Positions 7,654-15,570 are shown, counted from the stretch's first letter. The stretch: DNA of 23,845 nucleotides from Candidatus Methanophagaceae archaeon (GCA_013374505.1 QENJ01000042.1:1-23845); one strand, 5' to 3'. Made by a program: numbers and translations. Notes: generated by a model not told the origin, from the letters alone.

Positions 7654-8181
7654 TCAAACTAACCCTCTACCCTTTTTCCCGGCTGAGGTCATCCCTCGGA
7701 AGACCCTGCCCTTATGAGTACTGTGACAAACCCAATTAAGAGTCTTATCTGCCTTTATCACCGGGTTTACAGGTTCAACTAAGATTATCTCGAACCATTT
7801 CCTTTTACCATCCTCAGCTACCCAATAAGAATTAAGAACCTCCATATTTGGATATCGCCTCGCCGCGCGCTCCTCGGCTATCCGCTGCAAACTTTTCGAT
7901 GGCTTTATTTTGTGCACACCCATCCTCTTTGGTCTTCTACCATGCTTCGGTCGGGTCTTCCTTCTATCGCCCCGCCTTACCTTTGCTCTCACTACGATGA
8001 CCCCCTGTTTCGCTTTATAGCCTAAAGAACGTGCACGGTCCAACCTTGTCGGTCTATTTAGCTTTACAACTGCGGGCTCGCGCCGCCATTTCATTAACCT
8101 TTCCCGCCTGAGTTCGCCCACATATGATTCTTTTGGACACTTCCAAGCATCTCCTATGTATCCATAAAAAGACTTAGCCAT
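7654..8181 (-). CDS. rpl15e: Large-subunit ribosomal protein L15e
   Basis: The 175-residue basic protein MAKSFYGYIGDAWKCPKE... carries the L15e hallmarks RPTRLDRARSLGYKAKQG, RPKRMGVHKI, YPNMEVLNSYWV and HKGRVFRGMTSAGKKGRG. L15e binds 23S rRNA in the large subunit and exists only in archaea and eukaryotes. It ends at GRGLV, about 15-20 residues shorter than many archaeal homologues, which carry a basic tail; the core is complete. The ATG at 8181 is preceded by a GGATGGAG purine stretch on the minus strand that may serve as ribosome binding site, with an AT-rich TATA-like region (about 8220-8232) further upstream. First gene of a probable operon with DUF763. Confidence 0.95.
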   Translation of the reverse strand: MAKSFYGYIGDAWKCPKESYVGELRRERLMKWRREPAVVKLNRPTRLDRARSLGYKAKQGVIVVRAKVRRGDRRKTRPKHGRRPKRMGVHKIKPSKSLQRIAEERAARRYPNMEVLNSYWVAEDGKRKWFEIILVEPVNPVIKADKTLNWVCHSTHKGRVFRGMTSAGKKGRGLV

Positions 8182-8337
8182 TTTTCGTGTTCTCCATCCA
8201 TGATTGATTTACTCTGAAGATAAATAAAAACCAAACAAAAATAAAGATATAAGCTATGATATTAATCTATTCAAAGCAACATTATAAAATGCGAAGGTAC
8301 GTATAAGCAAGTTAACACAGTAAAGAAGAAGGACGTA

Positions 8338-8643
8338 ATGAACATGGTAGATAGATCAAAGCCGTTGGACGTATTGAACAAATCGTTGAAATCGTCAGTT
8401 ATAGTGAAACTAAGAGGTGGCCGAGAATTCAGAGGGGTATTAGACGGGTACGACCTGCACATGAACTTAGTACTGAGTACAGCAGAGGAGTTGGGCGAAG
8501 ATATGTCGGTTACGAACGTTATGGGTGAGATTTTGGTGCGGGGCGATAATGTGGTGTACATCTCGCCAACCGAGCTAAAGGAGCAGGAAACGAGTAAAGG
8601 AGAGGCTAAAACTAAAGAACACGGTGAAAAGGAACCATGGTAA
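8338..8643 (+). CDS. Archaeal Sm-like (Lsm) RNA-binding protein
   Basis: A 101-residue protein with both Sm motifs: Sm1 across residues 18-50 (SSVIVKLRGGREFRGVLDGY, then DLHMNLVLSTAEE) and Sm2 at ILVRGDNVVYISP. Archaeal Lsm proteins form heptameric rings that bind U-rich RNA and associate with RNase P and tRNA processing factors. The last 20 or so residues form a charged tail (KGEAKTKEHGEKEPW), longer than the compact archaeal Lsm core. The start is the ATG at 8338, or the ATG at 8344. A TATA-like TTATAAAA (about 8283-8290) lies upstream. Its stop overlaps the start of rpl37e by 7 bases (ATGGTAA), a very common archaeal pair indicating translational coupling. Confidence 0.95.
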   Translation: MNMVDRSKPLDVLNKSLKSSVIVKLRGGREFRGVLDGYDLHMNLVLSTAEELGEDMSVTNVMGEILVRGDNVVYISPTELKEQETSKGEAKTKEHGEKEPW

Positions 8644-8807
8644 AAGGCACTCCGTCAAAGGGAAAAAGGCAGAAGAAGTCGCACCTTAGGTGTAGAAGAT
8701 GTGGAAGTCGTTCATTTGGCATACATGCGAAATACTGCGTGGCATGTGGCTTTGGCAGATCGAGTAAAATGCGGAAGGCCTACGGGTGGGGTAAAAAGAA
8801 GCCTTAG
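8637..8807 (+). CDS. rpl37e: Large-subunit ribosomal protein L37e
   Basis: A 56-residue zinc-ribbon protein starting MVKGTPSKGKRQKKSHLRC, with two Cys pairs CRRC (19-22) and CVAC (34-37) that bind zinc, and the conserved end KMRKAYGWGKKKP. L37e stabilises 23S rRNA in the large subunit. It starts at the ATG inside the final codons of the lsm gene (7-base overlap) and ends 16 bases before tRNA-Ser, so lsm, rpl37e and the tRNA are likely on one transcript. Length is normal for archaeal L37e. Confidence 0.96.
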   Translation: MVKGTPSKGKRQKKSHLRCRRCGSRSFGIHAKYCVACGFGRSSKMRKAYGWGKKKP

Positions 8808-8823
8808 ATCATATCCTAAAGGG

Positions 8824-8908
8824 GCCGAGGTAGCTTAGCGGACTAAAGCGCCGGCCTTGAGAGCCGGTGTCCCATTGGGACACAGGGGTTCGAATCCCTT
8901 CCTCGGCG
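8824..8908 (+). tRNA. tRNA-Ser (TGA anticodon, reads UCA)
   Basis: An 85-nt class II tRNA: acceptor GCCGAGG pairs with CCTCGGC; D arm with AGCTTAGCGGACTAAAGC; anticodon stem GCCGGC/GCCGGT with loop CTTGAGA; long variable arm TGTCCCATTGGGACA; T arm AGGGG-TTCGAAT-CCCTT; discriminator G. The long variable arm and discriminator G support serine. No encoded CCA and no intron. Confidence 0.96.
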
Positions 8909-8945
8909 CTTATTGTAGTAAAATTGTTAGAGGTGTCAACTCGAA

Positions 8946-9380
8946 ATGGAAGAATACAACTATGAAATGTTATTAGATCGGGCTTTGTCTCGATTACCAA
9001 GCACAAAGGCGTCGGATTCTCGTTTTGTTATACCCCGTGTAAAGGTGTTTATTGAGGGTAAGACTACGATATTCGAGAATTTTGACGCTGTCTGCAGCTA
9101 TATAAATCGCGAATCCGGATATGTGATGAAGTTCCTGCTGAACGAACTCGGTACCGCGGGGAAGAGTGAAGGTACCAGGGCAATCTTTCAGGGCCGATTC
9201 TCGCCAGATGATATGGCACACCAAATTCAGCGATTCGTGGATGAATACGTGCTATGCTGGGAGTGTCAGAAACCGGACACGCATATTATTAAGATGGACC
9301 GTGTCTGGGTAGTGAAATGTGATGCGTGTGGTGCGATTCGCCCCACTATGAAGCGAAAGGGCGGAAAGGGCAAGAAGTAG
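8946..9380 (+). CDS. Translation initiation factor aIF2 subunit beta
   Basis: A 144-residue protein with the family order: N-terminal helix (YEMLLDRALSRLP), the central alpha-beta core (FIEGKTTIFENF; LLNELGTAGKSEG; AIFQGRFS) and a C-terminal zinc ribbon with Cys104, Cys107, Cys125 and Cys128 (CWEC, CDAC) plus a Lys/Gly-rich tail. aIF2-beta binds the gamma subunit in the complex that brings initiator Met-tRNA to the small subunit. The ATG at 8946 follows GAGGTG (about 8930-8935), a reasonable Shine-Dalgarno. It lies 37 bases after tRNA-Ser on the same strand, at the end of the lsm-rpl37e-tRNA cluster. Confidence 0.96.
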   Translation: MEEYNYEMLLDRALSRLPSTKASDSRFVIPRVKVFIEGKTTIFENFDAVCSYINRESGYVMKFLLNELGTAGKSEGTRAIFQGRFSPDDMAHQIQRFVDEYVLCWECQKPDTHIIKMDRVWVVKCDACGAIRPTMKRKGGKGKK

Positions 9381-9662
9381 TAAAATCATGGTGCAACACT
9401 TTCTTTCTACGAGGAAGAACCTGCGCTAAGAAAGAGAAAGGGTATTTTGTAAATGGGACAAAAGTTCCGCTATTTAGAGGGGGAAGGTGTAATGAAACCG
9501 CCTACGGGTAGTTGCTGAGAAACGGATCTCACCCCCCTCAATGGTGCAACGCTAAAGGATAGCCTCATACATCCGCAGGTGCTCGTTGAATAATGGTGGT
9601 CTAAAAATCTGGTGCGGATAATGAACGTATCAGGTACTAACATTTTATGAATATCTATCATA
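9381..9662 (+). other. Intergenic stretch with decayed-looking frames and a short direct repeat
   Basis: No intact gene is recognised. ATGGTGCAAC with a CT two bases on occurs twice (9388-9400 and 9541-9553). A plus-strand frame beginning at the ATG 9493 reads through a single TGA to 9594 (MKPPTGSC, then ETDLTPLNGATLKDSLIHPQ), which looks like the tail of a broken mobile-element gene rather than random DNA, though I cannot name it. A CTGAGA...ACCC pattern resembles one TPP riboswitch segment, but the partner element is missing. Confidence 0.35.
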
Positions 9663-9663
9663 G

Positions 9664-9673
9664 CTATAAAAAA
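9664..9673 (+). promoter_or_regulatory. TATA-like box for the 9687 gene
   Basis: CTATAAAAAA lies about 15-20 bases before the ATG at 9687. The position would give a nearly leaderless transcript. The spacing is slightly short for an archaeal promoter, so this is tentative. Confidence 0.4.
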
Positions 9674-9686
9674 AATCGCTTTGAAC

Positions 9687-10535
9687 ATGAATATCGCAGA
9701 TATTTTCTTCAATAATGGACAATTGAACTGGGATGCCATCAATGTAATAAGCAATATTATTCTCGTTGCGGCTCTGGTTGGGGTAACCTATTGGTACGCA
9801 AAGAAAGTTAGCGAACAAACTGAATTAATGGTAAAAAACAGGGAAAGAAACAAAATTTTAGAAGAGGTTCAAGATGTTTTGACGCAGACCATTCGTTTTT
9901 TGAAACAAGAAATTGAAGCTATTCAGGGCAACGAAATTTTTTGGTATCGAGATAGATCAGGGGAAAGTCGCTTCGACAAAGGACTCTCAAAACTTTTATA
10001 TTATAATAAAAACGAGAGGTGTGCTACAGTTAGAGATTTCATCGGAAAAAACCCTAGTTTGGAAACTAAGTATCATTCCCATAATGCTTTATACGATGAA
10101 CTGAAAGCGTTCTATGCTAAGATAGAAGGCAAGGTTAAAACACCGGAACTTACAGAACGCTTAAAAGTTTTAAAGAATAACTTCAACGAATCGAGAGAGG
10201 AAGCTTATAGATTGAGAGCAGAGGTTTTCGATGAATCAGAACATATTTTTGGGAATTATATTATCAATTTTAGATATCCGATAAAGCGAAGTCCTGATAC
10301 TATCCAACCTCGTATTGATTTTTGGGAAGAGTACCGGGATGAATTATTAAAATTTCGAGATACACCACAGATAAAAGAACTTGATAAAAAAATTGAAGGT
10401 GTACTAAGTCAACTAAAAAAATTAGACGAGGAACTTTTAGAGAAGATTGAAGCGATAAGAGAAGACTACCGACTAAAGTACAACTTTACTAAATATGAGA
10501 TTGACCCTAAATTAAGAGAAGTTGAAGAGTGGTAG
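9687..10535 (+). CDS. Unknown membrane-anchored coiled-coil protein
   Basis: I do not recognise this 282-residue protein. It has one N-terminal transmembrane helix around residues 17-38 (INVISNIILVAALVGVTYWY) with a short outside segment, followed by a long, charged, mostly helical cytoplasmic part. Coiled-coil-like stretches appear at 45-75 (KNRERNKILEEVQDVL) and 220-270 (KKIEGVLSQLKKLDEELLEK). I chose the ATG at 9687 over the in-frame TTG at 9681. It is clearly more AT-rich than the ribosomal genes beside it, suggesting a later arrival in this housekeeping cluster. It is alone on its strand, convergent with the mmp12 gene. Similar single-helix plus coiled-coil layouts occur in sensor and defence accessory proteins, but nothing here supports a specific role. 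Confidence 0.7.
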   Translation: MNIADIFFNNGQLNWDAINVISNIILVAALVGVTYWYAKKVSEQTELMVKNRERNKILEEVQDVLTQTIRFLKQEIEAIQGNEIFWYRDRSGESRFDKGLSKLLYYNKNERCATVRDFIGKNPSLETKYHSHNALYDELKAFYAKIEGKVKTPELTERLKVLKNNFNESREEAYRLRAEVFDESEHIFGNYIINFRYPIKRSPDTIQPRIDFWEEYRDELLKFRDTPQIKELDKKIEGVLSQLKKLDEELLEKIEAIREDYRLKYNFTKYEIDPKLREVEEW

Positions 10536-10698
10536 AAGAAAGGGTTGTACGGCTAATAACAGTAAAATTATTGGCTATGAGTCTGACTTCGACTTTTTTG
10601 TTGTGTACATTATGCGGGTGAGTTGCAATAAGGTACAGCAATCTCTATCGACTTTCGGAATGAAGCCACCAATACCAAAAGGCTTATACCGCTTAGAG

Positions 10699-11637
10699 TT
10701 ATTCTACTTCTATCCCCAATATATTTTTAACGCCGTGAAAAACGTCCTCTGCTATTTCAGCACTACCGATCGCAGCACTATACCGAGTTAAAGTCTTAGT
10801 TTTAACGCCTAATAGCTCATCTATTTTACTCTTCATCTCTTGATTATCTCCTGCCGAGCCGGTCAAGAAAACTTCGGGGGTAGATTTCCCGTAATCATTA
10901 ATAAGAACGCACATCGCCGATATTTCCATTGCGACAAACAAAGATAGTGCATCGAGAGCAAATTCATCCTCCCTTCCCTTCAACCATTTCTTACGTAATA
11001 CTCCTGCGTTTGAAAAGGCTTCGTTTGCGCTCAGCTTTCCACCATCAATATCTCTTAATAACTGGAGGTCTATCGGACCGTGATACAACCCCGGCGAGCC
11101 CAAACAAGCATCTATTGCGCCTATTATTACGCTTCCCGCTACACACATCGTAACCGTGTTAGAGCTAACGTCAGAGAAGATAAAGTGCTCGAAACCTTTT
11201 TTGTATATGTGGTATGCAACACCCACCTTTTCCGGGCTTGCACAATGCGAGAAGAACTTCATCCTGCGGTCTATTTTTTCCGTGCCTGCATGTAGCCCGG
11301 GTATCATGATAGTGGGAATGTTCGCGGTCTTTATCGCATTAAACACTTTTGTACCACCGCCGACCTTTGCTCCCGCCCCTTCTACACTTACTACACCACG
11401 ATTCCGTACAGTTCTTATATCCTTTATCGTTGAGAAACCATCGCCCATCGAATAAGTCAGTGCAGCCAGTTCGATCTCTTCTGTTTTTATTTCCAGACCT
11501 TCTTCTACTGCTCTTAAAATCTGCTTGCCGTCCATCCCCGCCGCTTCCTTCCTCCCCAGCACAAAAACTCGCACTTCATCGGCATCTCGCACTGCAAATC
11601 GTATTCCAACGGTTCCGTGATCTACACCTACAAACAT
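10699..11637 (-). CDS. Methanogenesis marker protein 12 (UPF0285-like, acetate-kinase-fold)
   Basis: A 312-residue protein starting MFVGVDHGTVGIRFAV, an ASKHA/actin-fold phosphate-1 loop, with the family-specific segments SMGDGFSTIKDIRTV, GAGAKVGGGTKVF, FSDVSSNTVTMCVAG and GAIDACLGSPGLYHGP. It matches my memory of the methanogenesis marker 12 family, conserved in methanogens and their methane-oxidising relatives with no proven reaction; a sugar- or acetate-kinase-like ATPase role is inferred from fold. I set the start at 11637 rather than the upstream in-frame start at 11778, because family members begin MFVG and the longer form would overlap UPF0179 and add a low-complexity leader. It is the last gene of the minus-strand block, 115 bases after UPF0179. 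Its presence argues for a methanogenic or methanotrophic archaeon. Confidence 0.83.
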   Translation of the reverse strand: MFVGVDHGTVGIRFAVRDADEVRVFVLGRKEAAGMDGKQILRAVEEGLEIKTEEIELAALTYSMGDGFSTIKDIRTVRNRGVVSVEGAGAKVGGGTKVFNAIKTANIPTIMIPGLHAGTEKIDRRMKFFSHCASPEKVGVAYHIYKKGFEHFIFSDVSSNTVTMCVAGSVIIGAIDACLGSPGLYHGPIDLQLLRDIDGGKLSANEAFSNAGVLRKKWLKGREDEFALDALSLFVAMEISAMCVLINDYGKSTPEVFLTGSAGDNQEMKSKIDELLGVKTKTLTRYSAAIGSAEIAEDVFHGVKNILGIEVE

Positions 11638-11752
11638 TTTGTATTTATTTACTGCTAAGGACACGGAGAGAGAGCGTTGAGATGAGCCAAATGCGTTTTG
11701 AGTGCCGCTGTATTCTCTCGGGCTTCGCGATAAACCGCCACCGTATCTATTT

Positions 11753-12205
11753 TCATTTCGCTTCTCTCTGTACTTCAACCAATTTCAGGCCTTTCTTTTC
11801 GCCCCTTATATCGTCTATTACATCCAGAATAGTGCATCGATCGCCCTCTTTTAGGCCCATAGGCTGGCATAACTCAAATAGTTCCGGTAGTTCGCAATCA
11901 ACAGGCTCAAAAACTATTTTAAAGCCTTTCATAGCTTGTTTAGCATCAATAGCTACTTTTATTGGCGGTTCTATCACTTCTACCACTCGCACACCGTCTT
12001 CGTGGATGTAACAATCGTGCTTTATCTCTTCTCGCACCTTCTCTATCCTGTACCTTCTACCCACATCGAGATTGATACACGATTTTTTCAATTTACACTC
12101 TTCACACTCAGTCGCAGCACCCGAAAAGATGAACTCCTCACCTTCTTTCGCCAACTTGGCACCAATCAACGTTACGACTCTTCCTGTCTCCATGCCCCTT
12201 ATCAC
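11753..12205 (-). CDS. UPF0179 family protein
   Basis: A 150-residue archaeal conserved protein of unknown function. Recognised by VVTLIGAKLAKEGEEFIFSG, the cysteine pair in ATECEECKLKKSCINL (possible metal site together with a later Cys in KHDCYIHEDG and CELPELFELCQP), and GRRYRIEKVR. The true start may be the fifth residue (METGRVVTL, 12193) since that is where conservation begins. It follows egsA with a 4-base gap on the same strand and is probably translated from the same mRNA. Soluble, no signal peptide. No function can be stated; the Cys cluster suggests zinc or iron binding (inference). Confidence 0.85.
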   Translation of the reverse strand: MIRGMETGRVVTLIGAKLAKEGEEFIFSGAATECEECKLKKSCINLDVGRRYRIEKVREEIKHDCYIHEDGVRVVEVIEPPIKVAIDAKQAMKGFKIVFEPVDCELPELFELCQPMGLKEGDRCTILDVIDDIRGEKKGLKLVEVQREAK

Positions 12206-12209
12206 ATCC

Positions 12210-13277
12210 TTAATTTATTACGCCGGTAGCCCGCGCAAGTTTTTCCGCTGCTTCTCGTGTTAGTCCTGATTCGCCTAATATTGTGTATCTGTCAGGGTTA
12301 ATCCGGTGTGCTAAGGTAAGTGCGTCTATTATATATTCCTCTTTTATGCCTAAAGCCTTTGCCGTTGTAGGTGCACCAATAACTTTTAGCACTTCTCGAA
12401 TCCGCTGCCAATCATCGCCATACAGGTATGTCATCATTATAGTCCCAACACCACATTGCTCACCATGCAACGCGGGTTTATCGGCAACTATATTTAGAGC
12501 ATGGCTGAATTTATGTTCAGAGCCCGAAGCCGGAGCTGAGGAGCCTGCAATACTTATTGCAACACCACTGGACACCAGTGCCGTTATTACCGTCCATGCC
12601 GTCCTTTTGTTTCCCCTCCGTATCTCCTTAAAGTTCGCTAGTATCATATCCGCAGTCATCTCAGAAAGAGCGGCTGCGTAACCGCTGAACTCGACATTCT
12701 TCAACCGTTCTGCAAGTCGCCAATCGCGTACCGCGGTATAGTTGGCGATGATGTCACCACAACCCGCAGCGGTAAACCGGTAAGGCGCCGACGATATTAT
12801 CCCCGTGTCCGCGACAACAGCAAGAGGTGCATGCGTCTGTATGGAAACAGGACTGCCACCTTCTGGATCCTTTACCGAAGCACGCGATGACGCTATACCA
12901 TCGTGCGATGCGATAGTAGGAGCAGAAATGAAAGGAATATCCATCTCAAAAGAAGCAATCTTGCCCGTATCTATGACCGTTCCACCACCAACACTGAGTA
13001 TGAACTTCGCACCTATTGCCTCCGCTTTCACCTGCTCTATACTTTCTCTGCTTATCGCTTGCACTTCCACCAACTGGGCTTCGTATCCCGCATCAGATAA
13101 AACCTCAAACACTTTCTCGCCTGCTATCTTTCTTGTATAATGCGCACCTGTAACTATCGTTGCCTCTTTTCCCACTCCTAAGTGTTTGCACACCGTTCCT
13201 ATCTCAGCCAGGACGTTAGAGCCAATCACTATATTCCTTGGCAATTGCATCCATTTCACTTTTTCAAACGATTCCAT
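12210..13277 (-). CDS. egsA: sn-glycerol-1-phosphate dehydrogenase
   Basis: Reduces dihydroxyacetone phosphate to sn-glycerol-1-phosphate with NAD(P)H, the first committed step of archaeal ether lipids. The 355-residue protein has the dinucleotide-binding motif GGGTVID (97-103), the substrate loop SAPTIASHDGIAS (118-130) and three expected zinc ligands: Asp175 (AAGCGDIIANY), His255 (SGSEHKFSHAL) and His271 (HGEQCGVG). Length is normal and all catalytic positions are present. The start ATG at 13277 is 2 bases after the RPA-family gene's end, and UPF0179 begins 4 bases after its stop, so it lies in the middle of a tightly packed operon. Diagnostic of an archaeal host. Confidence 0.96.
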   Translation of the reverse strand: MESFEKVKWMQLPRNIVIGSNVLAEIGTVCKHLGVGKEATIVTGAHYTRKIAGEKVFEVLSDAGYEAQLVEVQAISRESIEQVKAEAIGAKFILSVGGGTVIDTGKIASFEMDIPFISAPTIASHDGIASSRASVKDPEGGSPVSIQTHAPLAVVADTGIISSAPYRFTAAGCGDIIANYTAVRDWRLAERLKNVEFSGYAAALSEMTADMILANFKEIRRGNKRTAWTVITALVSSGVAISIAGSSAPASGSEHKFSHALNIVADKPALHGEQCGVGTIMMTYLYGDDWQRIREVLKVIGAPTTAKALGIKEEYIIDALTLAHRINPDRYTILGESGLTREAAEKLARATGVIN

Positions 13278-13279
13278 AA

Positions 13280-14044
13280 TTACACCACCTTCACCGCCCC
13301 TGCCTCGGGTTCATAGCATCGCCCCTCTTCTATTAACTCCTCGATTATTTCCTCTATCCATTCTTCCAAAAGCCCCCTCTTTTCTAACTCACTCGTTAAC
13401 TTCATGCGGTCCATACTACTATTCCCGGCTTTTCCCAACACATCTAAAACCATTTCCTTTGTCGTTTTATTGTGATGCAGCCACACACCCTTAACGGCGT
13501 TTATTGCCATGTCCGTTAAGGCATCCAGTTTATCATCATCAATCGCGTAGTGCTTTACCGGTTCCCTCAACGTATTTTCGGCATGTTCTACTCCATTAGA
13601 TAACTCATTTTTAGTTAATGTAAGGTTTCGCAGCAGTTCTACCCGCTCCATTGTCCTCTTCGCTGTTGTTAATATCTCCGTATCTCTCACATATTCTGCT
13701 ACCGGTGCCGCTTCCTCTACGATCATGAGAAAACCTTTACCCGTATTCGCACGCACATGCAGCTTAGCAACAAAAGCCAGGAAAACGCCGGATTCCACGT
13801 GAAATGCTTTAGCCGTATAGATATTAAGCGTAGCCGTCATGTCGCTTATTTTTATCTTCGTTATCTTCCCTCTTTTCTCTGCCTCTTTTACTACACCCAC
13901 CCCGAAGAGTTTATTGCAGCTTGCACCGGTAGGTGTAACGAGAACGCTACTGCCATCGGTATTCACGAATAAGTTGCTCTGTAATAACTCCTTGAAGAAT
14001 ATACGGCATGCAACAATGTTCCGGAGTTCTTTTTGCGGTTTCAT
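13280..14044 (-). CDS. RPA-family (COG3390-like) single-stranded DNA-binding protein
   Basis: A 254-residue protein beginning MKPQKELRNIVACRIFFKEL, with an OB-fold region (TKIKISDMTATLNIYTAKAF, FLAFVAKLHV) and a C-terminal winged-helix-like part (KEMVLDVLGKAG; MKLTSELEKRGLLEEWIEEI). This order matches RPA-associated archaeal proteins that work with replication protein A on single-stranded DNA; the assignment is from memory of the pattern and moderately sure. I chose the ATG at 14044; a longer reading from a TTG at 14098 would add 18 low-complexity residues translated from an 11-bp tandem repeat. It sits between the MEMO-like gene (50 bases upstream) and egsA (2 bases downstream). Confidence 0.75.
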   Translation of the reverse strand: MKPQKELRNIVACRIFFKELLQSNLFVNTDGSSVLVTPTGASCNKLFGVGVVKEAEKRGKITKIKISDMTATLNIYTAKAFHVESGVFLAFVAKLHVRANTGKGFLMIVEEAAPVAEYVRDTEILTTAKRTMERVELLRNLTLTKNELSNGVEHAENTLREPVKHYAIDDDKLDALTDMAINAVKGVWLHHNKTTKEMVLDVLGKAGNSSMDRMKLTSELEKRGLLEEWIEEIIEELIEEGRCYEPEAGAVKVV

Positions 14045-14069
14045 CGGGCTGTGTGTGATAGTATGTGTA

Positions 14070-14091
14070 GTGTAATGATTGTGTAATGATT
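14070..14091. repeat. Two tandem copies of an 11-bp unit
   Basis: GTGTAATGATT occurs twice head to tail (14070-14080, 14081-14091) in the short gap before the RPA-family gene. It may be replication slippage or a spacer affecting translation of the downstream gene. Confidence 0.8.
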
Positions 14092-14094
14092 GAC

Positions 14095-14904
14095 TCAACG
14101 GATTATGATGCCGCCATATCCCACGACACTTGACCTATCACCAGTGCTGTCGCCACTCGTTGCGTAGCTTATCAACTTGCCCTCGGTTGCCCCAAGTTTC
14201 TTCGCCGCGTACATCACCGCTGCTATCGGACCAAGACCACACAAGGACACTTTCCGTTCGTATATCCGGTTATATAACTTAGCAACATTCAACTCGGTTA
14301 TCGCTTCTATCACGTATTTATCCTTGGATCTCGCAATCTCATCGGGTTCGTAATGCGTGAAATCAGACGATGCAATCAGTATTACCTTCTTATCTATTTG
14401 GGCAATCGTATCCGCCAGGTCTTCACCCACTTCGCGCGTTGTTTCTTCATCGTATAAACTCATGCAGATAGGGACGAAGAGGAACGTTTTATCGAATAGG
14501 AATTGAAGAAAAGGGAGCTGAACTTCTATGGAATGCTCGTACTTATGTGCTGTTTCATCCAGGTCAATAATCCGTTTTGGCAGTGCATCTACAAAGGTTT
14601 TGTCCACTTCCACTTCGCCCAATGGCATTTTCCAAGTGTCTTGGGCAACCGCAATAAGGGAGCCCACACCTTGGTGATTAGGGCCAAGGATGACGTACGT
14701 ATCTGCTTTAGGCAGTTGTGCGTAAACGCTCGCAGCTACCGCGCCAGAATACATGTACCCCGCGTGCGGCACCACAGCGCCGACAATATCCGCATTTTCT
14801 TCCCGTGACACACCCGAGAAACATTCGTTCAGTTGCTCTTCCAACAGGTTCCTTTCTGCTTCGTAAAAGCCACCTGCTACTACTGTACTCCTCATTTCAC
14901 GCAC
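14095..14904 (-). CDS. MEMO1 family protein (AmmeMemoRadiSam system protein B type)
   Basis: A 269-residue protein with the family landmarks RSTVVAGGFYEAERNLLEEQ, VVPHAGYMYSGAVAASVY, VILGPNHQG, EHSIEVQLPFLQFL, ASSDFTHYEP and SLCGLGPIAAVMYAA. The fold resembles extradiol dioxygenases: conserved His in PHAGY, PNH, EHS and DFTHY mark the metal-type pocket. The family is linked with radical-SAM and AMMECR1 partners in many genomes; these partners are not in this window and the reaction here is unknown. The start could be residue 1 or the Met at residue 4 (14895). It follows rpsB by 30 bases, a common archaeal arrangement, and precedes the RPA-family gene. Length is normal. Confidence 0.92.
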   Translation of the reverse strand: MREMRSTVVAGGFYEAERNLLEEQLNECFSGVSREENADIVGAVVPHAGYMYSGAVAASVYAQLPKADTYVILGPNHQGVGSLIAVAQDTWKMPLGEVEVDKTFVDALPKRIIDLDETAHKYEHSIEVQLPFLQFLFDKTFLFVPICMSLYDEETTREVGEDLADTIAQIDKKVILIASSDFTHYEPDEIARSKDKYVIEAITELNVAKLYNRIYERKVSLCGLGPIAAVMYAAKKLGATEGKLISYATSGDSTGDRSSVVGYGGIIIR

Positions 14905-14934
14905 CTCACAACGCTAACTACCTTAAATAAGCTA

Positions 14935-15570
14935 CTATAGTTCCGCTTCGAAATCGTCCACGGCGTAATTGAATGTATATTCTTCTTCTTTTCCCTCTTT
15001 GCTGTGTCGCTCTCGTGACAACTCCCGCGCAAGTAACCAATAAATAGTAGCAAGCGCTTTTCTGCCATGGTTATTCGTGGGAATGACAAAATCTACGTCA
15101 GATGTGGAGTTATTTGTATCACATAACGCCACTATGGGGATGCCCGTACTCACTCCTTCCCTCAACGCCTGCGCATCCGTCAGAGGGTCGGTTAATACAA
15201 GAATAGAAGGTTCAACGAAGTAGTCACAACCCTGATTCGTCAAGGTCCCGGGGATAAATCGTCCGACTATTGGGTACGCATCCGTCGCCTTAGCGAACAT
15301 TGTCACAGGATGATGCCCATATTCTCTCGCTGAGACCACTAATATAGAGGAGGGTTCATAATCCGCTAAAAACCGTGCCGCTATCCTCAACCTCAAATCC
15401 ATTGTTTCTATGTCTAACAGATATAACCCATCCGGTCTCGCCTGGTAAATGAATCTCTTCATATCCCCCGTCTTTTGCTGCGTCCCTATGTGGACACCAC
15501 TCGCTAAGTAATCGGGACCTGGTATTAACGTATTCACATTCGCCTCTTTATATTCCGCTTCTTCTGCCAT
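14935..15570 (-). CDS. rpsB: Small-subunit ribosomal protein S2
   Basis: The 211-residue protein carries archaeal S2 landmarks: YLASGVHIGTQQKTGDM, FIYQARPDGLYLLDIETMD, SREYGHHPVTMF-like ARFVLAD region, GRFIPGTLTNQG, PSILVLTDPLTDAQALREG, GIPIVALCDTNNSTSDVDFV and NNHGRKALATIYWLLARE. It ends in an acidic tail. It is the first gene of the six-gene minus-strand block and is divergent from ligA, with only about 75 bases between the two ATGs. A purine-rich GAGAGGATAA lies shortly before the ATG at 15570 and an AT-rich TATA-like patch (about 15605-15620) beyond it. Standard length for archaea. Confidence 0.95.
   Translation of the reverse strand: MAEEAEYKEANVNTLIPGPDYLASGVHIGTQQKTGDMKRFIYQARPDGLYLLDIETMDLRLRIAARFLADYEPSSILVVSAREYGHHPVTMFAKATDAYPIVGRFIPGTLTNQGCDYFVEPSILVLTDPLTDAQALREGVSTGIPIVALCDTNNSTSDVDFVIPTNNHGRKALATIYWLLARELSRERHSKEGKEEEYTFNYAVDDFEAEL

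Noticed and set aside
9493..9545. TPP-riboswitch-like CTGAGA followed by ACCC
   Set aside because: The second conserved TPP segment (TGATCTGG-TAAT type) is absent and the following gene has no thiamine link.
11638..11778. N-terminal extension of the mmp12 frame
   Set aside because: Ser/Arg-rich low-complexity leader that overlaps UPF0179; the family begins at MFVG.
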